Below, one piece after another: positions 32,509 to 44,816 of a stretch of DNA of 64,000 bases (positions are counted from its first letter, which is position 1; each line of letters starts with the position of its first letter). The DNA is from Sparassis latifolia (lineage: Eukaryota > Basidiomycota > Agaricomycetes > Polyporales > Sparassidaceae), in contig CM031558.1 in NCBI GenBank assembly GCA_018466975.1, positions 2,728,001-2,792,000 on the forward strand, written 5' to 3'. Under the pieces are notes generated by a model, which worked only from the letters and a program-made list of their open reading frames with translations, had not been told where the DNA came from and did not search any database. Made by a program: the position numbers and the translations under genes.

Positions 32509-33563
32509 AGCAGTGAGAATGGGTGAGTTGGATTGCTCGGACAGACTCACTTTTAGTACACCTGACGAGCGTCAATCAGGTAAGCAGGAGCTATGCCAAA
32601 TTGTTGTTACAACCTAACGAAATACAATAGGTGACGTGTTGATATAGGCATATGAGAAACGTGCGGGGGATCACGTACCAATCTGTGCCGAAAGTTTCTA
32701 CTCTGCCAGGCTGCGCACATGAGATAACGATCCGTCTTTAGTGACTACATACTATTCCAAATCTTACCTCGACTCTACGAAGGGTTGCGTCGTATTGGAA
32801 ATAGTGAGGCCAAGCTCAAAGTCAGGATGCGTCGAGGTTGCCACGATCTCCGATCGGAATATGCCGATGTCTTCGGAAACCACATGCTACCACCCACAAG
32901 TCTGAGGCCCACACCCACGTTCCAACCTCCACTGTGACATCGCGGCAAGTGCAAGTACTCGTACGGTTAATACATTACTATATATTTACGAAGTGCTGAT
33001 ACTTGTTGCAGCCTTTCCGACCGAAGTTTGTAGCGACTAGTAGACTATCCACCGCTTGTGAGTCCTCGCTGTCCGTCTCCTGACTGCAATATGGTAGACC
33101 TTTGTAGGTACGATGCCGTCGCATACCTGGTGTAAGTGACTTGACTCAGCCTCCAAGCGTTGGTCCTTATCGATTGATTTTGCCCAGGAGCGCCGAGCCG
33201 ACTCGCGAAGCTTCATGTGTCTGCCCAGCTGTCGACTCAGCAAGGACTATGATGTTCTGCATCATCTTACCATCAGCTGAGTTCGGCCCCGGAACCTGCG
33301 TTGTTATCAGTCTATGGCTCGATTTGATCTTCAAATCTTACTCGTGGTCGTTCTCTCAGGCATTTTTCTAAGTCGCTCTCCCAAACCGAATTCGAAATCT
33401 GTTTGACTCACAGAGACGGTCAAATTAGGGTGCTACACTACCTTTAGCCACAGACGTGTTCTTCGCGCACGTGCCAACTTGAAAATTAAAAAGTTCGGTC
33501 GCTCTGCAAACCACGGCAGTCACTCCCGGCCCTCCCTCACCAACTATCGTCATCACTCTTAGA
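32509..33563. other. Divergent intergenic region between the FunK1 and AN1-APH genes
   Basis: One kilobase separating two genes that point away from each other, so both promoters should lie here. The right 700 bp is conserved in the duplicate (47310-48007). The last 200 bp before the AN1-APH start are nearly unchanged between copies, including TTAGGGTGCTACACTACC. Confidence 0.5.
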
Positions 33564-35862
33564 ATGCCATTCTATATCTGCGATATACAGGACTGCAGCA
33601 CCCCGAGCGTGCGCAAAGGTTGTTCTTTATGTGACCGCCACCTGTGCGCCACACACATAACATCAGAGAACCATTCTTGTCTCAGAACAGACGTGAGTTT
33701 TTTTCAATCGCTTACGGACTGAGCCGAGTCGCTTAAAGGACGACAATCAGATGTACGCATTTGCAAGAGCTACAGAGCGAGACATCACAGCTCTTTTGTC
33801 ACGTATTAACGTCGAAGCTCTGCGAGCCAGAGCGAGCGCCTTGAGGAACGGTGTCTCGTGCACAATACCACCACTGTCGTACGACACGGAGACTTGTTGG
33901 GATGTTATGGGTGGTATGAACTATCATGTCAATATTATTTTCGAAGATGGAGTCGTTTGGCTTTGTCGAATCCGCCGGCGAGACGTATCTTCCCCTCCCA
34001 CCGTGTTGCAGAATCGTATTCTCCTCAGTGAAGCGGCTACCTTGCGCTATCTCTCCACAACGTCTGTTCCGGTTCCCAAAGTGTACGATGCCATCGCCGA
34101 TTCTCCGTCTAACCCTGTTGGCGTTGGATATATCCTAATGGAGAAACTGCAGGGAAAGTCGCTCGATTGGTTCGACTTGGACCGTGACGGCAAGTCCAAG
34201 ATTCTGGAGCAACTCGCACAGATTTATATAGAGCTCGAGAAGCATGTGTTCCCTGCGATTGGGTGTCTCGAGGAGGGAGGCGTAGTGGGACAATTGGTCA
34301 ACAGCGCTGCCGCGGATGTAGACGCTGTTGGAGACCTTCAGCTTATGGGACCGTTCACCACTTCATTCAAGTACAGGTATACGCTCGTCATGCATCAGCT
34401 TGCTATCATCGGAAATGGAGAAGTGTACGCCTCAAAAGCGCATGCCGTCGATGCATATCTTGTCCACCGATACCTCTTGGATCATATGTCCCTCTTCGTT
34501 CCACAAGACGAGATGGAGAAGTCTGGCTACTACCTGAAGCACATGGATGACAAGGGCGATCACATTCTTGTCGACGAAGCACTCAATATTCTTGGCGTGG
34601 TTGACTGGGAGTGGGCACAGACAACGTCGAAGCGCGAGGCGTTCGCGGCCCCAATATTTCTCCTCGATGTTCTTGCATACTTCAAAGGCAAGAGTGAGCT
34701 CAGCGACGACGAGTTGCTCTTCGCTTCAATCCTTGAATCTCAAGGACGCTACGACTTGGCTTCCTTCGTACGTAAAGGTCGCGTGGAGCATCAATTGGCC
34801 TTCTGTATTGGTGGAGATTATGAGAGTGAGAGCTTTCAAACTTTGTTCTCCAGTTTGCGCGCGTCCTTGCAGATCGCCGAAAATGATGATCCGAAGGTAG
34901 ATTGGGAGCTCTGGAGGAAGGAGGCTCTTACTAAGTATAGAGATGAACCCGTCTTGCGAGCATTAATGTCTGATTTGTGAAGTGGTTCGCCTATTGTACT
35001 ATGTCAATCCGCTCCAGCGTTGTTCGTATTTTCTTCGTCATACTTGTTTGTTTATTGCTGTTCATTCTACGTTATCGGTGTATCTCCTCTGTGTGTTATC
35101 TTGCTATTTCGAAATGCATTCCTGTTGCAGCAATACCGCAAGCGGGGCGTTATATACTATGTGTTTCGAGCAAGTCGAACTAAGGACCTGGCATAAGAGC
35201 GCGGCAAGATGTAGTGGGGCTTCCAAATCGAATGCGCCGGTCTGACTCGATTGCGAACAGGAACCTTGTGATCCATCGTTGCGAGCGCTGAGCGACAAGC
35301 CTCATGTGTTGCGCGTTTTTCACGCTATACCATAGTGATGGAGTCAGCATAATCATTATCTGCAGCTTTGAAGCCCAGCTCAACAATGGGAGTCGAAGAT
35401 GCAGGCAGCGAGATCAAAGAATGGGCTTACACGAGGTATCGCAGACAGCGACGTATCTGACCGTTACGGCACCCTGCCACCTTGCTACGCGGAGAAGCTG
35501 GTGCGCACCCTGCGAGACCCATGACAGGCATAGCTCCTTTATGGTGACAGATGACTAGGCTGAAGGAACGAGGCTTGTGAACAGATCCGGGTGCTGTAAA
35601 CAGTTTCTTGTTCTATTAGCAGGAATGGGAAAACTTCTGCGACGGGCGTCAGTGGACCTAGGAAACCGCGCTGAGGAACCACCGAGAACGATGGCAGATG
35701 GAAATGTCGCACGCCTCGACTGCGATTTCTGACATTTAAAAGGCCAAGAGAAGGACGACCGAACTCACCGTCTCAACCTCCATCGGCACTTTCCACAAAA
35801 ATCTCACGTTCAATCATCCTCATCCTGCTACGAATGGCGGATAGCTTTATCTTGCACTAGGT
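32840..35862. repeat. Segmental duplication, AN1-APH block, copy 1
   Basis: Matches about 47310-50270, covering the AN1-APH gene, 700 bp upstream and 880 bp downstream. It continues directly into the reductase block at 35826; in copy 2 about 750 bp lie between the two. Confidence 0.85.
33564..34980 (+). CDS. AN1-type zinc finger fused to an APH-like kinase (P1)
   Basis: Exon 1 (33564-33692) and exon 2 (33751-34980) join through a 58-nt GTGAGT intron, giving 452 residues. Residues 6-39 have the exact AN1 spacing C-x4-C-x8-C-x2-C-x4-C-x2-H-x5-H-x-C (CDIQDC, CSLCDRHLC, then H and HSC). The rest is an aminoglycoside-phosphotransferase-type fold: VPVPKVYDAIADS, a hinge GVGYILMEKLQG, the catalytic loop HMDDKGDHILVDE (near residue 307) and VVDWEWA carrying the metal-binding Asp. 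The loop keeps H-x-D, but the usual Asn (HGDxxxxN) is His. Such kinases phosphorylate small molecules or proteins; the substrate here is unknown. P2 at 48008-49419 is about 93% identical by hand count. Confidence 0.9.
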
Positions 35863-36004
35863 CCATGGATAGTCGCAAGAATTACGAAAGTCGATGTGGA
35901 AGAAGACCGTGTCCGGTGGATGCTGCTAATGGCATTCAGACTACTTCTCCGTGTGGCCAATGCAAATGGGATCTCATTGCCCCGTTGATGAGCTCAATAC
36001 GGAA
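34981..36004. other. Spacer between P1 and reductase B'
   Basis: Convergent spacer matching 49420-50270. It contains 3' sequence of the AN1-APH gene and unassigned DNA. No gene was recognised. Confidence 0.45.
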
Positions 36005-37047
36005 CTACGGGGTCTCCTTCGGGCGTGCGATGAGCTTCAGACCACTGACCTCATTATTCCTGAGCCTCTCTAACCCTTCAGGAATCCCCGCCAACCCACT
36101 AGGCAATACCTCAACACGATTCGGCTAAAAACACGTATGTACAAACACCGGCACAGACGGACGATATCTTGCTTACCTTGATCAATCCCCGTTCCAGCAA
36201 AGACGTCAGCTGCCCGAATAGGCTTGCGCTCGTCCTGCGGTTCTCAACAGCGTAAGTGTCTCCTTCTGCGCGCACGATCTTCTTCTCCGGAGTCTTCTTG
36301 AGAGAAGCCAGAGAGCTTGGCCAACTGAATCACTGCCATCGGAAGTTTCAGCCGGGTCGGAGTGCCGAGTAAATGATCATTTGGCGCGTACCGATTTGAC
36401 CCACTGAAGTAGTACCTCCAAAGATCATCATTGGCTTTCCTGCATACTTCCCTCGTCCACCCCTTTCCCACGGTGTGAATAGAGCCGCGCTGCTGGCGGG
36501 ATCATCTCGATTGAACAGACCAAGCGCTGCTGTCACCACGCTCACTGGGAGTGATGCAGCGTCATCGAAAGAAAGCTTGTACGGAATCTTGCGTACGTAC
36601 GTCACCCAGGGCGCGAAGGGGGACACATGGCACGCTGGGTACATACCTTAGCTGTGATGTCAGCGTCAGCAAGAATACATTGTGGAAAGTGGCATGAGCG
36701 TTATCGAAGGCGCCCTCGGTAAACCTGGCGAAATGCAAAGGATCCTCATCAACATGGGATTCCTACCTCAGAATGAGCAAAGCAACTCACACTCTGTCAC
36801 CGATAGCGAATCCAGATACTCCCCTGCCGAACCCTACCACAATACCAGCAGCGTCCAGGCCTAGGACAGCAGGGTATTCTGTGATAAAGATACCGCGCGT
36901 TTGGATCTTCCAATCTACGGGGTTTAAAGCGGAAGCTTCGACTTTCACAAGCAACTCGCCAAAGCCGGGGGTCGGCATGTCCAGGGCTCGGATGACAAAC
37001 GGACCCTGTTTGTAGGGGACGATGAGTGCTTTCTGCTGGGCAGGCAT
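36005..37047 (-). pseudogene. Trans-enoyl-reductase-like gene B', broken
   Basis: Start MPAQQKALIV (37047); exon 1 is open and well conserved (GFGELLVKVEASALNPVDWK). Exon 2 has the same 1-nt loss as copy B (near 36685). In the last exon about 240 bp are missing at about 36300, corresponding to 10818-11059 of copy B. This removes the second half of the nucleotide-binding domain and joins AKLSGFS to an out-of-frame segment. The C-terminal RLRNNEVSGLKLI piece remains. Not functional. Confidence 0.85.
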
Positions 37048-38486
37048 GGTCGATGGTAGTCAATGGACGCTCCCAAGCTTGCACGATTGACCTATTTGCT
37101 AGTGAGTACTCCACAATCAAGGTTCTGCCCTCGGGTGCACCTCTGAGAAGTTCGCCGAGCTGAGATAACGAGAGCTTAGCACCCATGAGATTAGACATGC
37201 TACAAATTCATGCGACGGTCAACTAAACGTGCCATGTGCCTCTGCGTTTGGAATACCAAGGTAATGAGGGCACGCAAGCGGAACAATGAAAAGAAACCTA
37301 GGTCACTTTTGCGTTTTCTGGGGCGGCAGAAACGCGGGGACATGTTATGATTCGAGAGTCAATAACACCTTGTGCCCAAATTCGAAGCGAGCGTGACCCG
37401 GTCAGCGTCTGTCTTATAGGAACGAAGTACGGTACTCACCGTACGCGTGTGACGAATATTCCTGACACACTGCCTTGCACTCGCGTCCAGGTATATCGAG
37501 AGTCATGCCCTTGTTCAAGGCAGGCATTGCTCCTTGCTGCATCGAATGGGTCGCAAGAGATCGCACCGACCACTAAGCACTTACGGATGAGATTACTCAC
37601 TGATTGCGTCGTGGGCGCGTATGCAGCCGCACATGATATCGAATGCCGTGAGTCCTAGGATTTGGTTTGATATTGCGACGTCATAGCGCGATGGCCATAT
37701 TGGTCTGTGAGAGTTCTACGTCCCGGACGACGTACGGCAGAACGAGCAGCATCATTCATGTGAAGCCCTATAGAGAAGAATCAAGGTCCGTGCTGTCAGT
37801 TTCACACCGCGGCAGACCTCAGCACAGATATCTCCTGCATCAGTGTACTTACTCTCTGAGAATGGAAGTGGAATTCAAGTCCTGAGCCGACCAAGAGGTA
37901 CAGAAAAAACAGTAGGAGATCGATACTACTGAGCCCAACAAGTGATGGGTGCTGGCTTAGTACTAAGGCTGAGTGATAACAGGTCGTTTAAGACGAAGGA
38001 GCATCAATTTGTTGAAACTGGAGAGAAAATGTGGAAGACCCATTCAACGCCTTGTTAGCGCCCATGTTATTACATAATAAGCTAAGGCTAGATCATCTAC
38101 TTGACCAGTTGAGGTCTTGGACAATCGTGCCGTGATTTTGAATCTTGTAGATATGCCTCCAATTACATAGTTTTGACGGCACTGTCAAGGTCCTTGGTCG
38201 GTAGACCTGTTCAAATTACACAAGTGGATCGACTGACATGGTCTCCACGTTCAGGCTAAAGCCCCGCTCCGCAGTTCGCCATATTCACCTGGAAATCGAC
38301 GTCCACGTACATTGAAATGTTATGCGCTCGGATCGCCTGTATACGTTCGGACTTCAAGCAATTGTTCCGCACTCCTGAGGTTCATACCTACCTTAAGCCT
38401 CATCAAATCAAACAATCACATTATTCATACAACAAAACTCTGGAACTGCGCTACTATCTTTGCTTTACCTCTCCTTTAACACACGG
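37048..38486. other. Spacer between reductases B' and C'
   Basis: Counterpart of 11807-13252; no gene recognised. Confidence 0.6.
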
Positions 38487-39770
38487 CTATGCGGTTCCCT
38501 CTTGAGGGTGCGCGACAAGCTTGAGGCCGCTAACCTGGTTATTCTTGAGCCTCTCCAACCCGTCGACTATACCTGCCAATCCGTTGGGCAAAACTTCAAC
38601 GCGGTTCGGCTGACCACCAGATAGCCGCATCAGTAACGCGAATGAAGAGGAGAAGGCAAATTCGCGTGCCTTAATTGCACCCTGTTCCAACAGAGCCGTG
38701 AACCTACTGAAGAAGCTGGCGGCTGTCTTGCGGTTCTGGGCACCATGTCCGCTTCCATACACTTGCACGACCTTCTTCTCTGCGACCTTCTTCGCAGAGT
38801 CTACCGCCTCTTCTAGGACGATCACAAGAGTACCACCTGGGGCGAGCACATCGTATGCAGCGTTCTGCGTGTCACTCTCGCTCACTGCGTCATAGACCAA
38901 CTCCACGGGAGCGGACGTAATCTTGCCGACGGCGGCGACGAGCTCAGAGGCGGAAAGCTTGCGGTCTAGGACGTGCGTCGCGCCGAAGAACTTCAAGAGG
39001 TCGGTATTATGCAGAGATGCTGTGGCGATGATGGGCGAGAAGCCTGCGAGCTTCGCAACCTGGATCACTTTTATTGAGGGTTAATTCACGCTGATATATA
39101 AGCTGTTAAGATAGTGCGCACCGTATTGACCCACGGAAGTAGCACCGCCGAAGACTACAATGGGCTTTCCGGCATATTTCCCCTTCCCACTCTCTTCCCA
39201 GAAAGGCGTCAAAGCCGCACTTTTGGCCGGATCATCTTGGTTGAACAAGCCCAGCACAGCGGTTACGACGCATGCGGGGAGCGAAGCAGCGTGATCGAAT
39301 GAGATGTTGTTCGGGATCTTCGGAATGGACGCTCAGACAAGCGTCAATGCATAGTACACCAAGCTACACACCTTCGCCGTTATGTCGGCGACAGCGATGA
39401 AGTACTGCTGGAAAGTGGCGTGTGCATTATCGTAGTTGCCTTGAGTCAGTCTGGGACAACCGGTCGGCGATTCTCGTCGACACGCAAACAACGCTCTTGC
39501 ACAGAGAACTCACACACGGTCACCGACGGCAAACTCACTCACGCCCTCTCCAACTTCCTCTACGATACCAGCTGCATCTGTCCCCAGGACTGCGGGAAAG
39601 TCAGCGACGAAAGCGCCATAGCTCTGGATCTTCCAGTCGACAGGATTCAATGCAGTCGACTCTGTCTTGACGAGCAGCTCGCCGGGGCCGGCTTTCGGTA
39701 CGTCAATTGTACCAACCGCGAAGGAGCCTTGCTTGGACTGGAGAAGAAGGGCTTTCTGCTCGGAAGGCAT
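38487..39770 (-). CDS. Zinc-binding-dehydrogenase-type trans-enoyl reductase (copy C')
   Basis: Exons 39514-39770, 39372-39450, 39122-39317 and 38487-39067, the last with a probable 60-nt GC-AG intron (38610-38669). The spliced product is 350 residues, the same as copy C. Motifs: MPSEQKALLLQSKQGSFAVG, ESTALNPVDWKIQSYG, VLGTDAAGIVEEVGEGV, VVFGGATSVGQYVIQVAKLAG, THVLDRKLSASELVAAVGK and RVEVLPNGLAGIVDGL. No stop or frameshift. Compared with C it keeps CpG at several places where C has TpG or CpA, so C' is probably closer to the ancestor. Likely a LovC/toxD-type NADPH enoyl reductase; substrate unknown. Confidence 0.87.
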
Positions 39771-40350
39771 GGTAGGCTGGTGGCTGAGCAGGTTCAGCGG
39801 GGGCACTTACTGATACTCATCGCGGTCGTATTTAAGGAATATTCACCTGGCCTCGGCGAATGCATGTCGAGTTCTTGCCGACGATAGTCTTGGCCTCATT
39901 TCGACATATGCTGACGCGATAAGTTTCGCCATGACGCCCGCGAACCTGGCTTGATCAGCATTGGATCAGCAAGGAGAGAAATTCTAAGGGCTGCTGAATC
40001 AGCAGCAGTGATCCCTCAAAGTCCTATGTAGGATGTCAATCCGTTGCATTACTCATGATCATAGATCACACCGCTATTGCGTATTAGCCTCTCCTGCAGG
40101 TATGGCAAAAGAGCTACAAAAAGCGGATGCACGCTCTTTCGCGACCTGCGTGACGCGTTTGAACGTGAGAACATCCGAGGTACTAAGTTACTAAGCACAG
40201 GAACATACTGCTACGGTACACGTCTCACAGGCTGTCTAATCGTAAATAAGATCAAGACTGAGATAACTGCAAAAGGCGTATGGCTAAACCGAAATGATTG
40301 GTTCGTCAGAGACCTGAATCGCGCACCAACCCGCGTATTGGGAGGATATT

Positions 40351-41620
40351 CTATTCAGTGAGAGCTTCCTGTCTCCAAACCCCCTCACGGAGGTCGAAGA
40401 ACAAGTTGCGGACAACATATTGATGTCCGAAGAATCTCCTCTCAGGCAAGAGCACAGACGAAGACAGCGATGTCAGGCCTGCCTTCGCTTCCAGAATCGA
40501 GGCAAATAGCTTCTCGTCGGCACTGATCATGAGCTCATCCTTGCCCTCGTAGTACGCGCCGACATCAAGGAGGAAGAGCGGCGCAATGAACGCGGCCCCT
40601 TTTGAGGTCGTCTGGGCCCATTCCCAATCCACCATGCCCACGATATTCCGATCATCGTCGAGAGAATGTGTTCGCTCTTGTCGTGTACATACGTGGGGTA
40701 GTAACGGGCCCCGTCGCCTACACTGTCCACGACAGTTGGGTTCATGCAATCTGGAAAGTGTCGGTGCACCACGTAGGCATCGAGAGCCTGCGCCTGTCCG
40801 CATAAGCTTCCCCGTACCCGATTAGCTGAAGCTGAGGAGATGCGAACGCAACTCGGTATTCCAGTGTCACTGAGAAAGGGGGAAGCCGGTAGAGGTTTCC
40901 ATGCTGATCCAAGTTGGCCGCAGCGTCCACGATCAACGGGCCTACCGCTCCTCCATCTTCAAGACACTCAGTAGGAACATATTGCTTGTCCAGCTAGACG
41001 TAAATCTGAGCCTGTGCCAGGACCTTGTGCTTCCCCGCGCCGTTCTAGCGCATACCAATCCCGCCTTCCCGACGATTTCTCCGTCAAGATATAACCAACA
41101 CCAACAGGGTTACCCGGGGTGTCGGGAGTGACATCATACACTTTGGGGGTAGGAATGGGTTATAGCGAGTAATTGCAGGGAAACGGCCTCGCTGAGAAGA
41201 ATGCAGTTCTGTAGCTGTGGAGGTGGAGGAGATGCATCCCAGTGAAGGATCCGACAGAACCATTCAAGAGGACGATTCTGACATGGTAGTTCACGCCACC
41301 CGTGGCTTGCCAACGATTTCCTGGATCATGGGACAAACACGATAGTGCACACGGAATTTCGTCCCGCGGCGGCTCGAGATCGCAAAGCCTCGACATTCTT
41401 ACGTGACGTGACGAAAGCAGAGTTAGATCGTGCTCTGTGGCTCGTTCATTGGCGAACAATTTTCGCTCTGGTTCATAGACGAAATCAAAGATAATGGTAG
41501 AAGAATGTGGCTAACCTGTACGTCGGAACATTTGTGAAACTCAAATGCACTAATCTATGGCACAAAGATGGCGGTCACACAACGCCTGCGCACGCATCGG
41601 GTCTGACAACTTTGAATGTT
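40351..41620 (-). pseudogene. Decayed AN1-APH kinase relative (P3)
   Basis: Reading leftward, a remnant zinc-finger exon (CDRHLCA with stops, about 41570) is followed by ERATEHDLTLLSSRHV, GGVNYHVRIVLLNGSV, a middle piece with YRVAFASPQLQLIGYGEAYA, the catalytic-loop region VHDKSEHIL, VGMVDWEWAQTTSKGAAF in another frame, and a C-terminus DLREGVWRQEALTE (stop 40351). Each part aligns with P1 and P2 but in shifting frames. It is far more diverged than P1 and P2 are from each other and lies in the opposite orientation. Confidence 0.75.
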
Positions 41621-42212
41621 GCAATAATGGAATGGCAGTCCTGTTGAAAATAGTAAGTAGCCTGAGAGAATGACAGCAAACGGCAGTAACTCAGACTAGA
41701 CGCGGTAATACATGCGAGTCGATAACAGCGGTGCCAATCGTGCGTCGGCTTATAAGCTCTTCTTGCGAATTATCTTGCGGAACGTTAGAAATTCGCAGAA
41801 TTATACCTTCATCTCACGGAGATGGTCCTTCAGCGTAGTATACCAGGTCAGAAACCTATGAGACCCTGCTTGAGATCACAATACGTACACCGCCAATGAG
41901 CTTCTGTGACTCAAGAGCATGACTTCGGGGAGTCAAGAGCGCGATGGACGGAGTCAAACCAAGCAGACAGATCGGAAGATAACTTGAAGCGAATGATTGA
42001 TCTTAATCTTTAGCGCTCGCGCTCAACGGGCGATTGCCACTAATGTTGTTGCCAATTAACATCCGTCGGTTTTGCAAACAATCAACGTGTATTTAAGTAC
42101 TGAAAGTAACCTAGTACAATCATCAAAGTCTTCTGGTGCGAAGGTGACAGGGATGAGCTAGACTTTCCCGCCTCACCAGTATACTACTGGACAGTGGAGT
42201 AGACCTTCGCCT
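41621..42212. other. Spacer before FunK1 copy K1''
   Basis: Unassigned DNA up to 41999, then the left part of the FunK1 duplication (counterpart of 20868-21082). No gene recognised. Confidence 0.5.
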
Positions 42213-44410
42213 CTAAGTAGATTTACCCTTCTCGTTTTCCAACACCTTGATCATCTTGGTAATTTCGCCCATGACGACTTCGTATTCCAGGGGGGTGTAT
42301 CTATTGTTTATGCAACCGCAGACGTAAATTCGGAGGTCTGCAAGAAGTGCACGGAGAGAGTGAGACAAATATTGCTTCGCGGCTTCAGGTGTTTCGAACG
42401 GGGCACCGCCTCGCCTCTTCCATCGGATAGAGTCCACCTTCGTCTCCCCAAAGCAAGAGTTGAAATGCTCCTTGAGCTTGTTCCGATCAGCCTCTGTCGT
42501 AGGATGGAATGTCGTGAGCTTCCGGGCGATGCCGTAGCACAGAACCCAGCAGAACGATTCGATGTCGTGGGTCACTGCATGGACGATGGGAGGTTCATCG
42601 GTCTCCCCGAGCATTATGTGGTACAAAATTTCTTCTGCCATGAACTGCACTGTTCCCTACACGTATCGTATATTAGGCACACTATATATGATACGATATT
42701 GCGAAACTTACTGTCATGGCGGCGCCACGCAATACTGGTTTTTCCGCTCCAAAGGTCGTGTGAATTCGTGTAGTTGGTTCAGTATACTTGCCGGAAGGAT
42801 GAAGCCTCGGTGGAACCGGGAGAGTAACCGTAGTTTGCGGAATCACCGTCTTAGCAACAAGGTAAGCGAACTCCAAATCGGTGATGAATGCTGAGCCACC
42901 GGGTTTGGCAGAGAGCAGGACATTTCCGGCACTGACATCTCTATGCAGGATACCCTGTTGATACAGAAATCTATGACCTGAAGACTGCATTCAGCAAAAT
43001 CTTGGTTATAAACCAAATGCAGCATACCTTGCAATGCCCCAACAATACCAGTGAGTAACTCAAGCTCCGTATTGTAATCCCAAATTGGACGACCAAGAGT
43101 TGTGAGAAACAACCGGTGAAGAATAGGTGTTTCCTTCTCGACCGAGAAGCATCGACGGAGCGCATCAACACTGAGCACCGCCTCTGTGGACAAACGGACG
43201 TCATCCCCGTAGCTGAGCTTGGCAACCCCGGGATGACTCCCAACGATAGCACTATATATGTCGGCTTCTGCAAGGCGTCTGCTGCTTCTCCAAGCACTTT
43301 TCATCACGACGATAGAGTCAGACAGCCTGCCGTGCTGGATTTCCGCAACGCGCCACACGGAAGTACCGCGACCGATGAATGACAGAGAATTCCAGATTGG
43401 AGGACCCACGGTGCACCATCGGCGACTGCTATTCCCGCCCATTGAGATGGAGTAAGATGGGAAGGTGGGCACTCCAGACCCGAGCAACTTCGTTGCAAGT
43501 ATCTGAGCTGCACGGGAGTCCGCACTCCCTTCTGGTAGCATAATTGCGTGGGATCTTGTCCAAGATCTGTAGGTGACATATCACACGCCATACGGCGCAC
43601 AATGCGGACGAACTCTTCTGTCTCCTGCCACATGTCATGTATAGGAGAGAATGTGACACCATCACGATCGAATATACCAACACAGAATCTGGTACCGAAG
43701 ATGAGAAGCCCAACGGAGAAAAGCTGGAAAGGCTTTGCAGACAAATGCAGCCTGGCATAGTCGGCACACTGTGTCACAAGCGAGAGAGCTCGTGTGTCAT
43801 TTCTCCTCGCAGGCTTTGGCCCCTGCTTGTGGGACGGCTTGACCTCTACGAACGCTGCTCTCTCACGCCAGAGAGTAGAGCTTACGTCTTGGTCCATCAA
43901 AGTGAAATCTGGAGCACCTGCCGGAAAGCCCCAAGTGTGGGCATCCTGCGTGAGATACTTGGCATCGTTGATGAAATGACGACGATATTTGGAAGGTGAG
44001 GTTGGCAACGCAGCAGAAGGAATGGGAAATGATTTGATAAATTGGAACATTGTTCTCTGTACTCTCCTCTTCGCCTGCTTTACGGGATCGGTGTCTCGGC
44101 TGCTGGGTTCCAGATCTTCTAGAGGCAGCTTATCAGCGGCTCCCGTGAGTCGTCTGAGCTGTCGCATAGCTTCAACAGGTGCGTTGTCTCTGCAGAGTCT
44201 AGCGCAACATTCGGAGACTAGATCGTCGGGCACTTCAGATATACCTAGACGCTCGAGTACGACGAGGCTATCGAAGGTTTGTTTCCCTTGAAGCTCTACG
44301 CCGAGACCCTGACGGCTGGACCGCCAATCAGAGTGCGCAGTGTCCATGATATGGGGATGATGCTGGCGGCCCGTGCCCTCTACCTTGCGGGGAGAATCTT
44401 GAGAAGCCAT
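42213..44410 (-). pseudogene. FunK1-type protein kinase, copy K1'', frameshifted
   Basis: Start MASQDSPRKVEGTG (44410), stop 42213. Nearly all of the kinase is present: DWRSSRQGLGVELQGKQTF, WRERAAFVEVKPSHKQG, FIGRGTSVWRVAEI, VVMKSAWRSSRRLAEADIYS, LHRDVSAGNVLLSAKPGG, ITDLEFAYLVAKTV and THDIESFCWVLCYGIAR. Two differences from K1 matter. One G is missing at about 43548 (ATTGCGTGGG versus ATTGCGGTGGG), shifting frame after LGQDPT. About 77 bp are missing at about 44065, removing the first intron and about nine codons in frame. With the missing G restored it would be a near full-length FunK1, so a sequencing error cannot be excluded. Confidence 0.85.
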
Positions 44411-44816
44411 GACGATGACGACGGGTGAGCTGTATTGCTCAAGCGAGACAGCTCACCTTTATACTGTAGATGAGCGTCCATCAGAGTAACGCTCGAGTGC
44501 TGTCACAATTGAAGAAAACATACATGAGGCGATGTATCAGATATGGAGAATGAAATGTACCGGTATCGTTTCTGGTTTGGTCTAGGGTGATTTACAGAGC
44601 CAGCGTCTTGTCTGCGCTAATGAGCTGAAATCTGTCTTTCTTGTCTAGGAATGGTCGTGCACCGTTCGAATTATTAACTCAGCTTTGTTGAAATTTGCAA
44701 GAAGTAACTGCAAATGGAAAGTTTGAGAGCTATACTCGCCGTTGTGGATGTAAACAAAAGGCAGGACACAACCTGCCGTAACCGATCTGTCGGAACGAGC
44801 CGAAGCTTCGCGGATG

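Larger units (their letters stand above)
35826..40275. repeat. Segmental duplication, reductase block, copy 2
   Basis: Counterpart of 10340-14997. It is shorter mainly because of a deletion of about 240 bp inside gene B'. On the right, similarity ends near AACTGCAAAAGGCGT. Confidence 0.85.
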
